From: Sphingomonas sp. OK281
GTDB lineage: Bacteria > Pseudomonadota > Alphaproteobacteria > Sphingomonadales > Sphingomonadaceae
Direction of reading: 5' to 3'
Length of the DNA stretch: 64,000 nucleotides
NCBI RefSeq assembly: GCF_900115295.1
Contig: NZ_FOVZ01000001.1
Span: forward strand, 558,001 to 622,000
Part shown: piece by piece, positions 32,932-42,708 of the stretch
Position numbering within the stretch: the first letter of the stretch is position 1
Layout of the letters: each line of letters starts with the position of its first letter
Notes under the pieces: generated by a model
Databases searched by the model: none
Told to the model about the DNA's origin: nothing
The model's input: only the letters and a program-made list of their open reading frames with translations
Made by a program: the position numbers and the translations under genes

Positions 32932-34140
32932 TTAGCTGCTCTTCCCCACCAACCCCGCCAGCTTCTTCAACTTCGGCGCAACGATCGGCACGGTCAGCAT
33001 CGTGCTCGCCAGCGCCATCAGCAGCAGCGCGGTGAACGTCTCGTTGGTGATGATCTTCTTATCCAGCAGGATGTTGACGAAGATAATCATGATCAGCGCC
33101 TTGGTCTGGAGCAGCCAGCCGATCGCCGACGCCTCGCCCGGCCGCCATTTCAGGATCCGCCCGGCGGCGTGAACCCCGGCCAGCTTGCCCCCGACCGACG
33201 CGACCAGCAGCAACGCCGCCGCGCCGAACACCGCATAACCGCCGACCGCCCACTGCGTCTTCAACCCGGTCGACAGGAAGAACACCGGCATCACCGCGAG
33301 CAGCACGAAATGGCGGAACTGGTCCATCTTCGCGGTGGTGAACCATTTCGAATCGAGCACCGCCCCCGACAGGAACGCGCCCACCATGAAGTGCAGCCCC
33401 GCCCAGTCCGCTGCAAACCCGCATCCGGCGAGCCAGATCAGGCTGACATACCAGCGGTCGCGCTCCTCGATCCGCGCCATCAGTTTGCGCACGAGCAACG
33501 TGGCGATGGCGAACCCGACGAGAAAGCCGCCCTGCCGGCCGACGCGCTCCCAATCGAGCAGGATCAGCGCGAGCACGCCCCAGATCGCGATGTCGTCGAG
33601 GCTCGCATAGCGCAGGATGCGCTGCCCGATCGGCTGGCGCAGCACGTCGAGTTTTTCGAGGAACAGCACGAGGATCGGCAGCGCGGTGACCGCGCACGCC
33701 ATGCCGATGCCAAGCACCACCTGCCACGTCGCGCCGTCCGGCCCCCGCCAGCCGGGGTAGCGCAGCATCAGCACCGCCGCGACGCTGCCGGTGACCAGCG
33801 GTACCGCTAGCGCCAACCCCGCCGTCACGCCGGTCTCGCCGCGCCGTTTCCAGGCCTCGCCGAGGTCGAGCTCGATGCCAGCGACCCACACGAACATCAT
33901 GACTGCCCACCACGCGATACCGTTCAGCGAGCCCAGGGTCGCGGGCGTGAAGACCGTCGCGTAATAGTCGGGATACGCCGCGCCGAGCACGCCCGGCCCG
34001 AGCAGGATGCCGCCGAAGATCTGCACCACCACCAGCGGCGCCCAGTAATCTGTGCGCCCGAGCCGCCACACCAGATACGGTCCGGTAAAGATGATGAGTA
34101 TCGCGAGGAGGAAGACCTCCGTCGGCGTCATGGCGTGCAT
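32932..34140 (-). CDS. CPA2-type cation/proton antiporter
   Basis: 402-aa membrane protein with about 11-12 spans. It lacks the C-terminal TrkA domains of KefB/C. IFGGILLGPGVLG is the first conserved span element and the later VAGIELDLG stretch holds the usual FxxGLELDL-like element (here WVAGIELDL). FMVGAFLSGAVL and MPVFFLSTGLKTQ are typical of the Na+/H+ exchanger family (PF00999). GGGAG lies about 8 nt before ATG 34140. Ion specificity (Na+ or K+) not determined. Confidence 0.92.
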   Translation of the reverse strand: MHAMTPTEVFLLAILIIFTGPYLVWRLGRTDYWAPLVVVQIFGGILLGPGVLGAAYPDYYATVFTPATLGSLNGIAWWAVMMFVWVAGIELDLGEAWKRRGETGVTAGLALAVPLVTGSVAAVLMLRYPGWRGPDGATWQVVLGIGMACAVTALPILVLFLEKLDVLRQPIGQRILRYASLDDIAIWGVLALILLDWERVGRQGGFLVGFAIATLLVRKLMARIEERDRWYVSLIWLAGCGFAADWAGLHFMVGAFLSGAVLDSKWFTTAKMDQFRHFVLLAVMPVFFLSTGLKTQWAVGGYAVFGAAALLLVASVGGKLAGVHAAGRILKWRPGEASAIGWLLQTKALIMIIFVNILLDKKIITNETFTALLLMALASTMLTVPIVAPKLKKLAGLVGKSS

Positions 34141-34384
34141 GTGGTTCTCCCGGCGCCGATCGGTTCCCCCCGCCGGCTTCGTTTCGGTAGCGATAGTATT
34201 GGGGGGAAGCGGGCGCGGCAATATGCGGATGCCGGGACCGAGCCATCGCGGTTCATTCGTCCCAATGGATCATATCGGGACAGGCGCCGACAAACGGACG
34301 CGGACCGGCTGGCCGAAGCGCGGCGTTCCATGCGATCACAAGCAATGTCAGCGGCCCATCGGCGCAAGACGAAGAGGATCTCGG

Positions 34385-35305
34385 ATGAAACGATCGTTGC
34401 TGGCACTTGCGCTGTTTGCCGCGCCCGCATTTGCACAAAGTGCAGCGCCGTTCACGGTGAACGGGCAAAGGTTCGCGACGCTGCAGGAGGCGGTTTCGTC
34501 GATCCGGCTGGGTACCGCGACGATCCTGATCGCGCCGGGCACCTATCGGCAATGTGCGATACAGGCCGGCGGACACATCACCTTCAAAGCGGTCAAGCCC
34601 GGCACCGCGATCTTCGAGAAGGTTGCGTGCGAGGACAAGGCCGCGCTCGTGCTGCGCGGGGCGGGCTCGGTCGTCGACGGCCTGGTATTCCGCGGCTACC
34701 GCGTGTCGGATGGCAATGGTGCGGGTATCCGGACCGAACTCGGCGACCTGACCGTCACCAACGCGATGTTCCTCGACAGCCAGGAGGGTATTCTCGGCGG
34801 TGAGCCGACCGGCCAGAAGATCGTCATCGACCATTCGACCTTCGCAGGGCTCGGCCAGTGCGACGAGTCGCCCAGTTGTTCGCATGCGATCTACCTCGCG
34901 AACAAGGGCAGCGTGACGATCACCAATTCGCGGTTCGAGCGCGGCACCGGCGGCCACTACGTCAAGCTGCGCGTGCCCAACGTGTCGATTACGGACAACA
35001 GCTTCGACGATACTGCGGGGCGCAAGACCAACTACATGATCGACCTTCCCGATGGCGCGACCGGCCTGATCGCGCGCAATACGTTCGTGCAAGGTCGGAA
35101 CAAGGAAAACCACACCGGGCTGATCGTGGTTGCCGCAGAGGCGAAGACGTATCGATCGACCGGTTTGCGGGTCGAGGGGAACGACGCGCGATTGTCGCCT
35201 GGAGATAGCAGCAGCCCGGTGTTCCTGGCGGATTACAGCCATGACAAGCTCGCGCCTGGGGCGAACCGGCTGGGCGCGGGGTTGCGGGCGTTCGAGACGC
35301 GGTAG
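34385..35305 (+). CDS. Exported right-handed beta-helix protein, 306 aa
   Basis: MKRSLLALALFAAPAFAQ is a signal peptide with an AFAQ site. The mature part has a repeated short-strand pattern: FRGYRVSDGNGAGI, LTVTNAMFLDSQEGIL, VTITNSRFERGTGGHYV, VSITDNSFDDTAG, GLIARNTFVQGRN. These match parallel beta-helix (NosD/pectate-lyase-like) repeats of about 20-24 residues. Five Cys occur, several in the CAIQ/CED and CDESPSCSH segments, which may form disulfides. A periplasmic carbohydrate-related or structural role is possible; no catalytic triad was identified. Confidence 0.83.
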   Translation: MKRSLLALALFAAPAFAQSAAPFTVNGQRFATLQEAVSSIRLGTATILIAPGTYRQCAIQAGGHITFKAVKPGTAIFEKVACEDKAALVLRGAGSVVDGLVFRGYRVSDGNGAGIRTELGDLTVTNAMFLDSQEGILGGEPTGQKIVIDHSTFAGLGQCDESPSCSHAIYLANKGSVTITNSRFERGTGGHYVKLRVPNVSITDNSFDDTAGRKTNYMIDLPDGATGLIARNTFVQGRNKENHTGLIVVAAEAKTYRSTGLRVEGNDARLSPGDSSSPVFLADYSHDKLAPGANRLGAGLRAFETR

Positions 35306-35346
35306 CACGCTGGTGGAGCGATCAGTCGGGGTGGCTCCCCCCAAAA

Positions 35347-35411
35347 AAGCGTGTTCTCCCGCGAAGGCGGGAGCCCAGGCTGGACTCCCGCCTTCGCGGG
35401 AGAACACGCTT
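35347..35411. repeat. Family A inverted repeat, most perfect member
   Basis: AAGCGTGTTCTCCCGCGAAGG and its complement CCTTCGCGGGAGAACACGCTT form 21-bp arms with the internal GCGGGAGCCCAGGCTGGACTCCCGC. Between convergent genes, so likely a bidirectional terminator. Confidence 0.93.
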
Positions 35412-35427
35412 TCGGGGAAGGCGGCGC

Positions 35428-37062
35428 TCAGTTCCCGCAGGTGCTCGCAGCCCCCGGGTCGAGATCCAGGCACCGCCCATCCAGCCCGCTCACCGGCAAC
35501 CCGATCGTCGCGGCCAGCGTCGGCACGATATCCACCGTCTCCACCGACAGCGGCTGCTCGAACCCGGTCATCCCCTTGCGCCAGAACAGGATCGGCACGC
35601 GGCGGTCATAGTCCCAGGGCGATCCGTGCGTCTCGACATAGCCACCCGCGGGCGAGACGATCGTCGTCACGCGCGGCTTGAGCAGGACTACCATCTGGCC
35701 CGAGCGCTCGGGATAGAACGACGCCCGCGCCCGCTCGATCAGCGTCCAAGTCTCGGGCGGAGACTTCGCCATCGGTGTCGCCATGATCTCGGCAGCCGAG
35801 TACGCGCCCGCGATCTGCGGCATCGCGCGATACCGGCGCAGCGCCTCCGCAAGCACCTTCGCTTGAGTCTTCGCCGGCAGGGTATCGTCGATATAGACGT
35901 CGCCTTCGGTGCCGAGCAGCACGCTGCCGGGCAGCCCCATGTCCTTGGCGATCGCGGTGCCGACCTGCTTGGCGAGGACGTTCTCGTCCATGTGCGCCTC
36001 CATCGGCATCGCGCGCTGCTGCTGGCGCTCGGTCGCGTCGTGCGCACCGTGATCCGCGGTCAGAACCACTTCGTAATCGACGCCGGTTTCGTCCATCACC
36101 GCAAAGAAATCCCCGAGCGTCTTGTCGAGCTGCGCCATCTGGATGCACATCTCCGAGCCCTGCGTGCCGTAGGTATGCCCGACATAATCGGTCGCCGACG
36201 CGCCGATATCGATGATGTCGGTCTGCGGGCCCTTGCCGAGCTTCATGTCCTGCACCAGCGCCGCCGCCATCGCGAATACCGCGGCGTCGGAGGCTGGCGA
36301 CACGCGGAAGCCCTTCGCGTCACCCGCCTCACGCTCGAAGCGTCCCTGGCCGTAGGTCTTGCCCGCGATCACGATCGGATGGTTCACGCCCGCGCAATAG
36401 CCGGGCAATGGCAGCGCAGCCTGCGGCTTGGCGATCAGCGCGGCGACCGCGTCGCGCGTACGCTGGACCGCCGGCGGCACCGCGCGGCCGGCGTAGGAGA
36501 CATAGGTCTTGCCGTCCCACCACCAGAGCTCGTCGACCTTGTGGCCACCCATCATCACCGCCGCGCGGTCTTTCCCGGCGACCGAGACCGAGCGCGTCCG
36601 CGGATCGCGCGCCTTCATCATCTCGCCGAGCGTCGGCACCTTCAGATGCATGTCGGACACGGTGTAGCTGTCGTGGGTACTGCCGGCGACGCGCTCGTCC
36701 TCCGAGCAGTAGACGATCTTGTCGGGCCGTCCGGCGCGCTGGTCGATCCAGTTGTTGGCGATGATCCCGGTATGCGCGGGCCGCATGCCGGTCAGGATCG
36801 TCGAGTGGCCCGGGCACGTCTCGGTCGCGGCATGGCTCTGATACCCGCTCGGAAACACTGCGCCGTTCAGCAATCGCGTGAAGCCGCCGGTGTAGCGGTT
36901 GCGATATTGCTGGAACAGGTCGGCGGCGAACTGGTCGACCGAGATCGCGACGATCAGTTTTGGCGGGGTGGTCGGAGCCGCCGCGGGCGCTGGTACGGGC
37001 GCGGTCTGGGCGGACACCGAAGCGGCCGAAGTCAGCAAGAGCGCGGCGATAAGTGCTTTCAC
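35428..37062 (-). CDS. phoK: PhoK/SPAP-like alkaline phosphatase
   Basis: 544-aa secreted phosphatase of the nucleotide pyrophosphatase-like AP group known from Sphingomonas (PhoK, SPAP). The GTG start (37060-37062) has AAAGGA 6 nt upstream and gives the signal peptide KALIAALLLTSAASVSAQ. The phospho-accepting residue is the Thr in AATETCPGHSTILTG; metal ligands lie in ISVDQFAAD, DIGASATDYVGHTYG, ADHGAHD and VETHGSPWDYD. A Pro/Ala spacer follows the signal peptide. High-efficiency scavenging of phosphate from organic esters is expected. No Pho-box was identified by eye. Confidence 0.92.
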   Translation of the reverse strand: MKALIAALLLTSAASVSAQTAPVPAPAAAPTTPPKLIVAISVDQFAADLFQQYRNRYTGGFTRLLNGAVFPSGYQSHAATETCPGHSTILTGMRPAHTGIIANNWIDQRAGRPDKIVYCSEDERVAGSTHDSYTVSDMHLKVPTLGEMMKARDPRTRSVSVAGKDRAAVMMGGHKVDELWWWDGKTYVSYAGRAVPPAVQRTRDAVAALIAKPQAALPLPGYCAGVNHPIVIAGKTYGQGRFEREAGDAKGFRVSPASDAAVFAMAAALVQDMKLGKGPQTDIIDIGASATDYVGHTYGTQGSEMCIQMAQLDKTLGDFFAVMDETGVDYEVVLTADHGAHDATERQQQRAMPMEAHMDENVLAKQVGTAIAKDMGLPGSVLLGTEGDVYIDDTLPAKTQAKVLAEALRRYRAMPQIAGAYSAAEIMATPMAKSPPETWTLIERARASFYPERSGQMVVLLKPRVTTIVSPAGGYVETHGSPWDYDRRVPILFWRKGMTGFEQPLSVETVDIVPTLAATIGLPVSGLDGRCLDLDPGAASTCGN

Positions 37063-37184
37063 GAACAGTCCTTTAGCAAGCGCCAATCTTCAAGCGAACG
37101 CCGGCGATCCGGCGCGTCGCTTTGAAGTGCAATACGAGATCGTCACCGCTATGGCTTTGCACGATGAACGAAACAAGGATGGCC

Positions 37185-39233
37185 ATGCGCGGATTACGTT
37201 GCGTCCTGATGACGGTCTTGCTGGCCGTCTGCGGGCTGGCGAGTGCGCCCGCGTTTGCGGAATCGCTGAACGGCTCCAGCCAGCATCTGATGATGAAGCT
37301 GGTCGCCGAAAGCGATCACCCCAAGGCCGGCGCCCCAATGACGATCGCCCTGGCGACGACGCCTGAAACCGGCTGGCACGGCTATTGGCGCAACCCCGGC
37401 GATGCGGGCTTTCCGGCGACCTTCGACTGGACCTTGCCGACCGGCGCGAAGGCAGGCGAGCCCGAATGGCCGGTGCCGACGACGCTGCTGATCGCTGGCC
37501 TGATGAACTATGTCTACGAGGCACCCTATGCGCCGCTCGTGACGATCCAGGTCCCGGCTGGACTGGCGCCGGGCACGAAATTTCCGATCCGCCTGAAGAC
37601 GAGCTATCTCGTTTGCTCGGCGACGATCTGCGTGCCCGAAGAGAAGGCATTGTCGCTCGACCTCACGATCGGCGATGGCGCACCGTCGCAGGCGCCGGCG
37701 TTCGCCGGGTGGCGGCAGGCGATCCCCAAGCCGCTCGATGCCGGTGCGACCTATGCCGCGAGCAACGGGACGATGCGGATCGCGGTCCCGTTTCCGGCGG
37801 GCGCGAAGATCGACAAGGCGTATTTCTTCCCCGTCACCACCGGCGCGATCGAGAACGGCGCGGCGCAGACGGTGACGCGCGACGGCGACCGGCTGACGAT
37901 TAACACTAAGGTCGCGACGAACGCGACGGCTGGCGGACCGATCGAGGGCGTGCTCCGGATTGGCGACGGGCAAGGGCTCGGCGTCAAGGCGACGCCAGGT
38001 GCGGTGGCTGAAGCGGCCGGCGGCGACGCGACGAGCGCGAACGGCGAGAGCCTCTGGCTGACCGCGCTGATCGCGTTCGCCGGCGCAGTGCTCGGCGGGC
38101 TGATCCTCAACATCATGCCGTGCGTCTTCCCGATCCTCAGCCTCAAGGCGCTGAGCCTCGCCCGCGGCGGCGCGAGCGAGAAGGACGCGCGGGGCGAGGC
38201 GCTGGCCTACACCGCAGGCGTCGTGCTGGTCTGCCTCGGTCTCGGTGGCGCGATTCTGGCGTTGCGCGCTGGCGGATCGGCAGTTGGTTGGGCGTTCCAG
38301 TTGCAGCATCCCGGCGCGATCGTCGCGCTGCTGCTGCTGAGCACCGCGATCGCGTTCAACCTTGCCGGCCTGTTCGAGGTCCCCACCCCCCGCTTTGCCG
38401 GCGAGAGCGGTGCGAGCGGCGCATTCGCGACCGGCGCGCTGGCGGCGTTCATCGCGACGCCGTGCACCGGGCCGTTCATGGGCGCGGCCCTGGGCGCAGC
38501 GCTGGTGCTGCCGTGGCCGGCGGCGCTTGCTGTGTTCGGCGGGCTCGGGATCGGCTTGTCGCTCCCCTTCCTCGCGATCGGGTTCATCCCATCGTGGCGG
38601 CGCTGGCTGCCGAAGCCCGGCGTCTGGATGGAGACGTTCCGCCACATCCTGTCGGTGCCGATGTTCCTGACCGCGATCGCGCTCGGCTGGGTGCTCGGGC
38701 GCCAGACCGGTGTGGACACGCTGACGCTCGCGCTGGTCGCGGTGCTGGCGGTCGGCGCGGTGCTGTGGATCGGCGGCTCGCGCCAGCGCAAGGGCAAGTC
38801 GTTCGGCGTCGTCGCGCAGGTGCTGTTGCTGGTCGTGTTCGTCGGCAGCGCAGTGCTGATCTCGCGCGCGCCGCCGGTTGCCGCCAAGACCGCCACTGCG
38901 GGCGACGAGGCATTCACCGAGGCCAAGCTCGCCTCGCTCCGCGCCGAGAAGCGCCCGGTGTTCGTCTACTTCACCGCCGACTGGTGCCTGACGTGCAAGG
39001 TCAACGAGAAGGCGGCGATCGACACGACCGGCGTCCGCGATGCCTTCGCCAAGCACAACGTCGCTGCGCTGATCGGTGACTGGACCGATGGCGACCCGGT
39101 AATGGGTCGCTTCATCCAGGCCCACAACCGCGCCGGCGTGCCGCTGTACCTCTACTACGCCCCGGGCGCTGCCGAACCCACTGTCCTCCCACAGGTCCTG
39201 ACACCGGGCCTACTGGAAGGCCTTGGAGCTTAA
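37185..39233 (+). CDS. DsbD-like thiol:disulfide interchange protein (ScsB/DsbD family)
   Basis: 682-aa protein. After a signal peptide (VLMTVLLAVCGLASAPAFAES) comes a DsbD-like/ScsB-type N-terminal beta domain (about 25-280) with one conserved Cys pair in YLVCSATICVPEE. Eight or so membrane spans follow (about 300-560) with the paired Cys of NIMPCVFPIL and ATPCTGPFMG. The periplasmic thioredoxin domain (about 580-682) has the WCLTC motif. It carries electrons from cytoplasmic thioredoxin to periplasmic disulfide isomerases. ATG 37185 was chosen from AAGGA spacing and signal peptide fit; ATGs at 37164 and 37179 are possible. Confidence 0.93.
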   Translation: MRGLRCVLMTVLLAVCGLASAPAFAESLNGSSQHLMMKLVAESDHPKAGAPMTIALATTPETGWHGYWRNPGDAGFPATFDWTLPTGAKAGEPEWPVPTTLLIAGLMNYVYEAPYAPLVTIQVPAGLAPGTKFPIRLKTSYLVCSATICVPEEKALSLDLTIGDGAPSQAPAFAGWRQAIPKPLDAGATYAASNGTMRIAVPFPAGAKIDKAYFFPVTTGAIENGAAQTVTRDGDRLTINTKVATNATAGGPIEGVLRIGDGQGLGVKATPGAVAEAAGGDATSANGESLWLTALIAFAGAVLGGLILNIMPCVFPILSLKALSLARGGASEKDARGEALAYTAGVVLVCLGLGGAILALRAGGSAVGWAFQLQHPGAIVALLLLSTAIAFNLAGLFEVPTPRFAGESGASGAFATGALAAFIATPCTGPFMGAALGAALVLPWPAALAVFGGLGIGLSLPFLAIGFIPSWRRWLPKPGVWMETFRHILSVPMFLTAIALGWVLGRQTGVDTLTLALVAVLAVGAVLWIGGSRQRKGKSFGVVAQVLLLVVFVGSAVLISRAPPVAAKTATAGDEAFTEAKLASLRAEKRPVFVYFTADWCLTCKVNEKAAIDTTGVRDAFAKHNVAALIGDWTDGDPVMGRFIQAHNRAGVPLYLYYAPGAAEPTVLPQVLTPGLLEGLGA

Positions 39234-39239
39234 CGGAAT

Positions 39240-39344
39240 CCCCCTCCCTGGAAGGGAAGGGTTAGGGGTGGGTCGGCCGCTTGGCTGACGCAGCACCCGC
39301 CTCAAACCGACCCACCCCCAGCCCCTCCCTTTCAGGGAGGGGAG
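39240..39344. repeat. Family B inverted repeat
   Basis: CCCCCTCCCTGGAAGGGAAGG with GTTAGGGGTGGGTCGG, mirrored by CCGACCCACCCCCAGCCCC and TCCCTTTCAGGGAGGGG. Begins 7 bp after the dsbD-like stop. Confidence 0.9.
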
Positions 39345-39437
39345 CATTATTGACCGGGGTAATATTCAGACCTTGTGCAGCGCAGCGATGCGTTGCAGCA
39401 TGGAACCGCAACGCTTGATGGGGAATTGACCGTTTCG

Positions 39438-40958
39438 ATGGGGAAACAAGCGTTCGACGAGATCATGGGCACACCGGGCGATACGACCGCTCGGCCCGAA
39501 CTGGCGGCTCTGGGGCAGTGGATCGAGGATACGCCCGACGCCGAGTTGCGACGCCGGCAGGAAGCCGCCGAGACGACGTTCCGCCAACTCGGCATCACTT
39601 TCGCGGTCTACGGCGAGAACGAGGCGGCCGAGCGGATCATCCCGTTCGACATCGTGCCGCGCGTATTCCTGCATGACGAGTGGACCCGGCTCTCGGAAGG
39701 TCTCGTCCAGCGCGTCGAGGCGATCAACGCGTTCCTCGACGACATCTACGGCGAACGGCGCATCCTGAAGGAGGGTATCCTCCCCGAAGACCTCGTGCTC
39801 GGCAACGCGCAGTTCCGGCCCGAGATCGCGGGTATCCGCCCGCCGCACGGCGTATGGGCGCATATCTGCGGGATCGATCTCGTTCGCACCGGCCCCGACG
39901 ATTTCTTCGTGCTCGAGGACAATGCGCGCACGCCGTCCGGCGTCAGCTACATGCTCGAAAACCGCGAGGCTATGCTCCGCCTCTGCCCCGAGCTGTTCCG
40001 CGAATTTCGCGTTGCGGCGGTCGACAGCTATCCTGACCTCCTGCTCGAGACGATGAAGTCGGTCGCGCCGCACGGTACGGGCTCGAACCCGACCTGCGTG
40101 CTGCTCACCCCCGGCCACTATAACTCCGCCTATTACGAGCACAGCTTCCTCGCGGATTCGATGGGTATCGAACTCGTCGAGGCTGCCGATCTCGTCGTGG
40201 ACGACGATGTGGTCTGGATGCGGACGATCGCAGGGCGGGTGAAGGTCGACGTAATCTATCGCCGGATCGACGACGATTATCTCGATCCGCTCGTGTTCCG
40301 TCCCGATTCCGCGCTCGGCGTCCCTGGGTTGATCGCCGCCTATGCCGCCGGCAACGTCGCGATCATGAACGCGCCGGGCAACGGCATCGCCGACGACAAG
40401 GCAATCTACAGCTACATGCCCGACATCGTGAAATTCTATTCCGGCGGCGAGTGCAAGTTGCGCAACGTCGAAACCTGGCGCTGCCGAGAACCCCAGGCGC
40501 TCAAGTTTGTCCTCGACAACCTCGAAGACGTCGTCGTCAAGCTGGTCGACGGATCGGGTGGCTACGGCATGCTCGTCGGCCCGACCGCGTCGAAGCAGGA
40601 GATCGAGGATTTCCGCGCCGCGCTGATCGCGGAGCCACACCGTTACATCGCGCAACCGACGCTTGCCCTCTCCACCGTTCCGACGATGGCAAAAGGCGGC
40701 CTTAGCCCCCGTCACGTCGACTTCCGCCCCTTCGTGCTGAGCGGCGCGAAGGGCGTCCAGGTCGTCCCCGGCGGCCTCACCCGCGTTGCGCTGAAGGAAG
40801 GATCGCTGGTGGTCAATTCCAGCCAGGGCGGCGGCACCAAGGACAGTTTCGTGCTCATGGCCGATCAGTCGCAGCGGATGAACGCCGGCGGGATGACGCA
40901 GACGATGGGCGGCACGACGCAGACGTTAGGCGCGCAGACCTCAGGCGGGACCGCCTGA
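39438..40958 (+). CDS. Circularly permuted ATP-grasp type 2 protein
   Basis: 506-aa cytoplasmic protein. VAHICGIDLVR and the DDFFVLEDNARTPSGVSYMLENRE stretch are characteristic of the circularly permuted ATP-grasp group. PHGTGSNPTCVLLTPG and SGGYGMLVGP lie in the C-terminal lobe. It is the first of three overlapping genes (ATP-grasp, alpha-E, transglutaminase-fold) seen together in many bacteria; the group is thought to make or modify an unknown peptide. The gene could start earlier, at GTG 39375; ATG 39438 has only a weak Shine-Dalgarno. Confidence 0.9.
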   Translation: MGKQAFDEIMGTPGDTTARPELAALGQWIEDTPDAELRRRQEAAETTFRQLGITFAVYGENEAAERIIPFDIVPRVFLHDEWTRLSEGLVQRVEAINAFLDDIYGERRILKEGILPEDLVLGNAQFRPEIAGIRPPHGVWAHICGIDLVRTGPDDFFVLEDNARTPSGVSYMLENREAMLRLCPELFREFRVAAVDSYPDLLLETMKSVAPHGTGSNPTCVLLTPGHYNSAYYEHSFLADSMGIELVEAADLVVDDDVVWMRTIAGRVKVDVIYRRIDDDYLDPLVFRPDSALGVPGLIAAYAAGNVAIMNAPGNGIADDKAIYSYMPDIVKFYSGGECKLRNVETWRCREPQALKFVLDNLEDVVVKLVDGSGGYGMLVGPTASKQEIEDFRAALIAEPHRYIAQPTLALSTVPTMAKGGLSPRHVDFRPFVLSGAKGVQVVPGGLTRVALKEGSLVVNSSQGGGTKDSFVLMADQSQRMNAGGMTQTMGGTTQTLGAQTSGGTA

Positions 40959-41893
40959 TGCTGTCGCGCACCGCATCCTCGCTCTACTGGCTCGGCCGCT
41001 ATTTCGAGCGTGCCGACTTCATCGCCCGGCTGGTCGAGGCGACCGTTCGTCTGGACGTGCTCTCGTCGCAACCCTCCGGGGACGCCGCCTGGGCATCCGC
41101 CCTGGCCGTCACCGAGACCGACGAGGCCTTCGCCGCGACCGGCGTGGAGATCGGCCAGCGCGACGTCGTCCGGTTCCTGACGCTCGATTCGAGCCATCCA
41201 GGATCGATCGTCCGCTGCCTCGACATGGCGCGCAACAATGCCAAGGCGGTCCGCACCGCGCTGACGCGCGAGGCCTGGACGGCGATCAATCGCGCCTGGC
41301 TGCTGTTCGAGAACCGCGCCACGCCGGGTAGCACGACCTCGCAGCTGAATCTCGTCGAGGCGGTCAAGAACGAGACGCGCGGGTTCGAGGGCGCGGTCCA
41401 CCGCATGCTCCGCAACCAGACGACGTGGTTCATCCGGCTCGGCCAGGCAGTCGAGCGCGCGGACAACACGGCGCGGCTGCTCGACGTCAAATATCACATT
41501 CTGCTGCCCGAGGGCGAACGGCTCGGCGGCGCGATAGACCGCGATCAGTGGACGACGATTCTCCAGACGGTGTCCGCGGTGACCGCCTATCGCTGGCTCT
41601 ACAATGACGGCCTTCGTCCAGCCGACGTCATTGATCTGTTGCTGGCGCGGTCCGAACTGCCGCGCAGTCTAGCTGCGTCTGTGGAGGAGACGGTCGACGT
41701 GCTAAACCTGCTCGCCAAGCGGACCGGCAACCACGGCGAGGCGGACAGAATGGCCCGGATGCGTGCGTCGCGGATGGCAAAGACGCGATCGGGCGAGGTC
41801 ATCGCCTCCGGGCTGCACCAGTATCTGCAGGCGTTCATCGCCGAGAACGCGCTGCTGCACGGCGCGATCGGCCGTCAGTTCAAGTTCCTCTGA
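40958..41893 (+). CDS. Alpha-E domain-containing protein
   Basis: 311-aa all-alpha protein. It starts MLSRTASSLYWLGRYFERADFIARLVEATVRL, the standard alpha-E N terminus. The helical repeat pattern runs throughout. It overlaps the ATP-grasp stop by 1 bp (TGATG) and the next gene by 1 bp (TGATG), so the three genes are translationally coupled. No enzymatic residues are known for the family; a partner or ligase role in the cluster is inferred. Confidence 0.9.
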   Translation: MLSRTASSLYWLGRYFERADFIARLVEATVRLDVLSSQPSGDAAWASALAVTETDEAFAATGVEIGQRDVVRFLTLDSSHPGSIVRCLDMARNNAKAVRTALTREAWTAINRAWLLFENRATPGSTTSQLNLVEAVKNETRGFEGAVHRMLRNQTTWFIRLGQAVERADNTARLLDVKYHILLPEGERLGGAIDRDQWTTILQTVSAVTAYRWLYNDGLRPADVIDLLLARSELPRSLAASVEETVDVLNLLAKRTGNHGEADRMARMRASRMAKTRSGEVIASGLHQYLQAFIAENALLHGAIGRQFKFL

Positions 41894-42702
41894 TGCGGCT
41901 ATCGATCGATCATCACACGATCTACCGCTTCGCGCAGCCGCAGGGCCGGCTGGTGCAGATGCTCCGCCTCACGCCCGAGAACACGCATGATCAGACGGTC
42001 GCGTCGTGGCGGATCGACGTCGATTGCGATGCACGGCTGCGGCCCGGCCGCGATGGCTTCGGCAACGCGGTGACGATGTTGTATGCCGAAGGACCGGTCG
42101 ACGGGATCGAGATCACCGTCAAGGGCGAGGTGCTGACCAGCCATTCGGACGGCGTCCTGCACGGCGTGCACGAAACGCTCCCGCCCGCGCTGTTCCTCCG
42201 GTCCACCGAGGCGACCGTTCTCGATACGGCGATCGCGAAGTTCGCTGCCAATGCGGCCGAAGGCGCGCGCGACCGGATCGGTGCACTGCATCGGCTGAAC
42301 CGGGCATTCCACAAGCGGTTCGCGTTCGATGCCGGGCGTCCCGAACCCGGTCGGACGGCCGCCGCCGCGTTTCGCATGGACAGCGCCACGCCGCGCGACA
42401 TGGCGCAGATGTTCGCCGTCGCCGCACGGTCACTCGGCGCGCCTGCGCGGTACGTGTCGGGCTATCATCATAACGATCACGAGGTCGTGCATCTGCCGAC
42501 CCCGCACGGTTGGGCGGAGGCATTCGTCGACGCGCTCGGCTGGGTCGGGTTCGATCCCTGCACGGGGATGTCGCCGGAGGAGCATTACGTTCGCGTTGCG
42601 ATGGCGCTCGATGCGGCGGGAGCTGCGCCGGTGGCGGGCTCGCGATTGGGCGAGGGTGGCGAGGAACTCGACGTCGACGTGGTGGTGCAGCGCGAAGACT
42701 AA
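41893..42702 (+). CDS. Transglutaminase-fold protein lacking the catalytic Cys
   Basis: 269-aa protein of the transglutaminase-like family (bacterial N-terminal region RLSIDHHTIYRFAQPQGRLVQMLRLTPENT). The core is recognisable: TPRDMAQMFAVAARSLGAPARYVSGYHH, then HGWAEAFVDALGWVGFDPC. The usual active-site sequence G-V-C-Q-D-F-A-H is replaced: the codons read GCC ACG CCG CGC GAC ATG GCG CAG, so the Cys is Pro and the following Gln is Arg. The His and Asp partners are kept. It is therefore likely non-catalytic, or uses another mechanism. Its position in the cluster is typical. Confidence 0.9.
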   Translation: MRLSIDHHTIYRFAQPQGRLVQMLRLTPENTHDQTVASWRIDVDCDARLRPGRDGFGNAVTMLYAEGPVDGIEITVKGEVLTSHSDGVLHGVHETLPPALFLRSTEATVLDTAIAKFAANAAEGARDRIGALHRLNRAFHKRFAFDAGRPEPGRTAAAAFRMDSATPRDMAQMFAVAARSLGAPARYVSGYHHNDHEVVHLPTPHGWAEAFVDALGWVGFDPCTGMSPEEHYVRVAMALDAAGAAPVAGSRLGEGGEELDVDVVVQRED

Positions 42703-42708
42703 GATTTG

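Noticed and set aside
37194..39125. 643-codon frame antisense to the dsbD-like gene
   Set aside because: Sense strand has membrane spans and WCLTC, CVFP motifs. The antisense product is Arg/Gln-rich and without domains.
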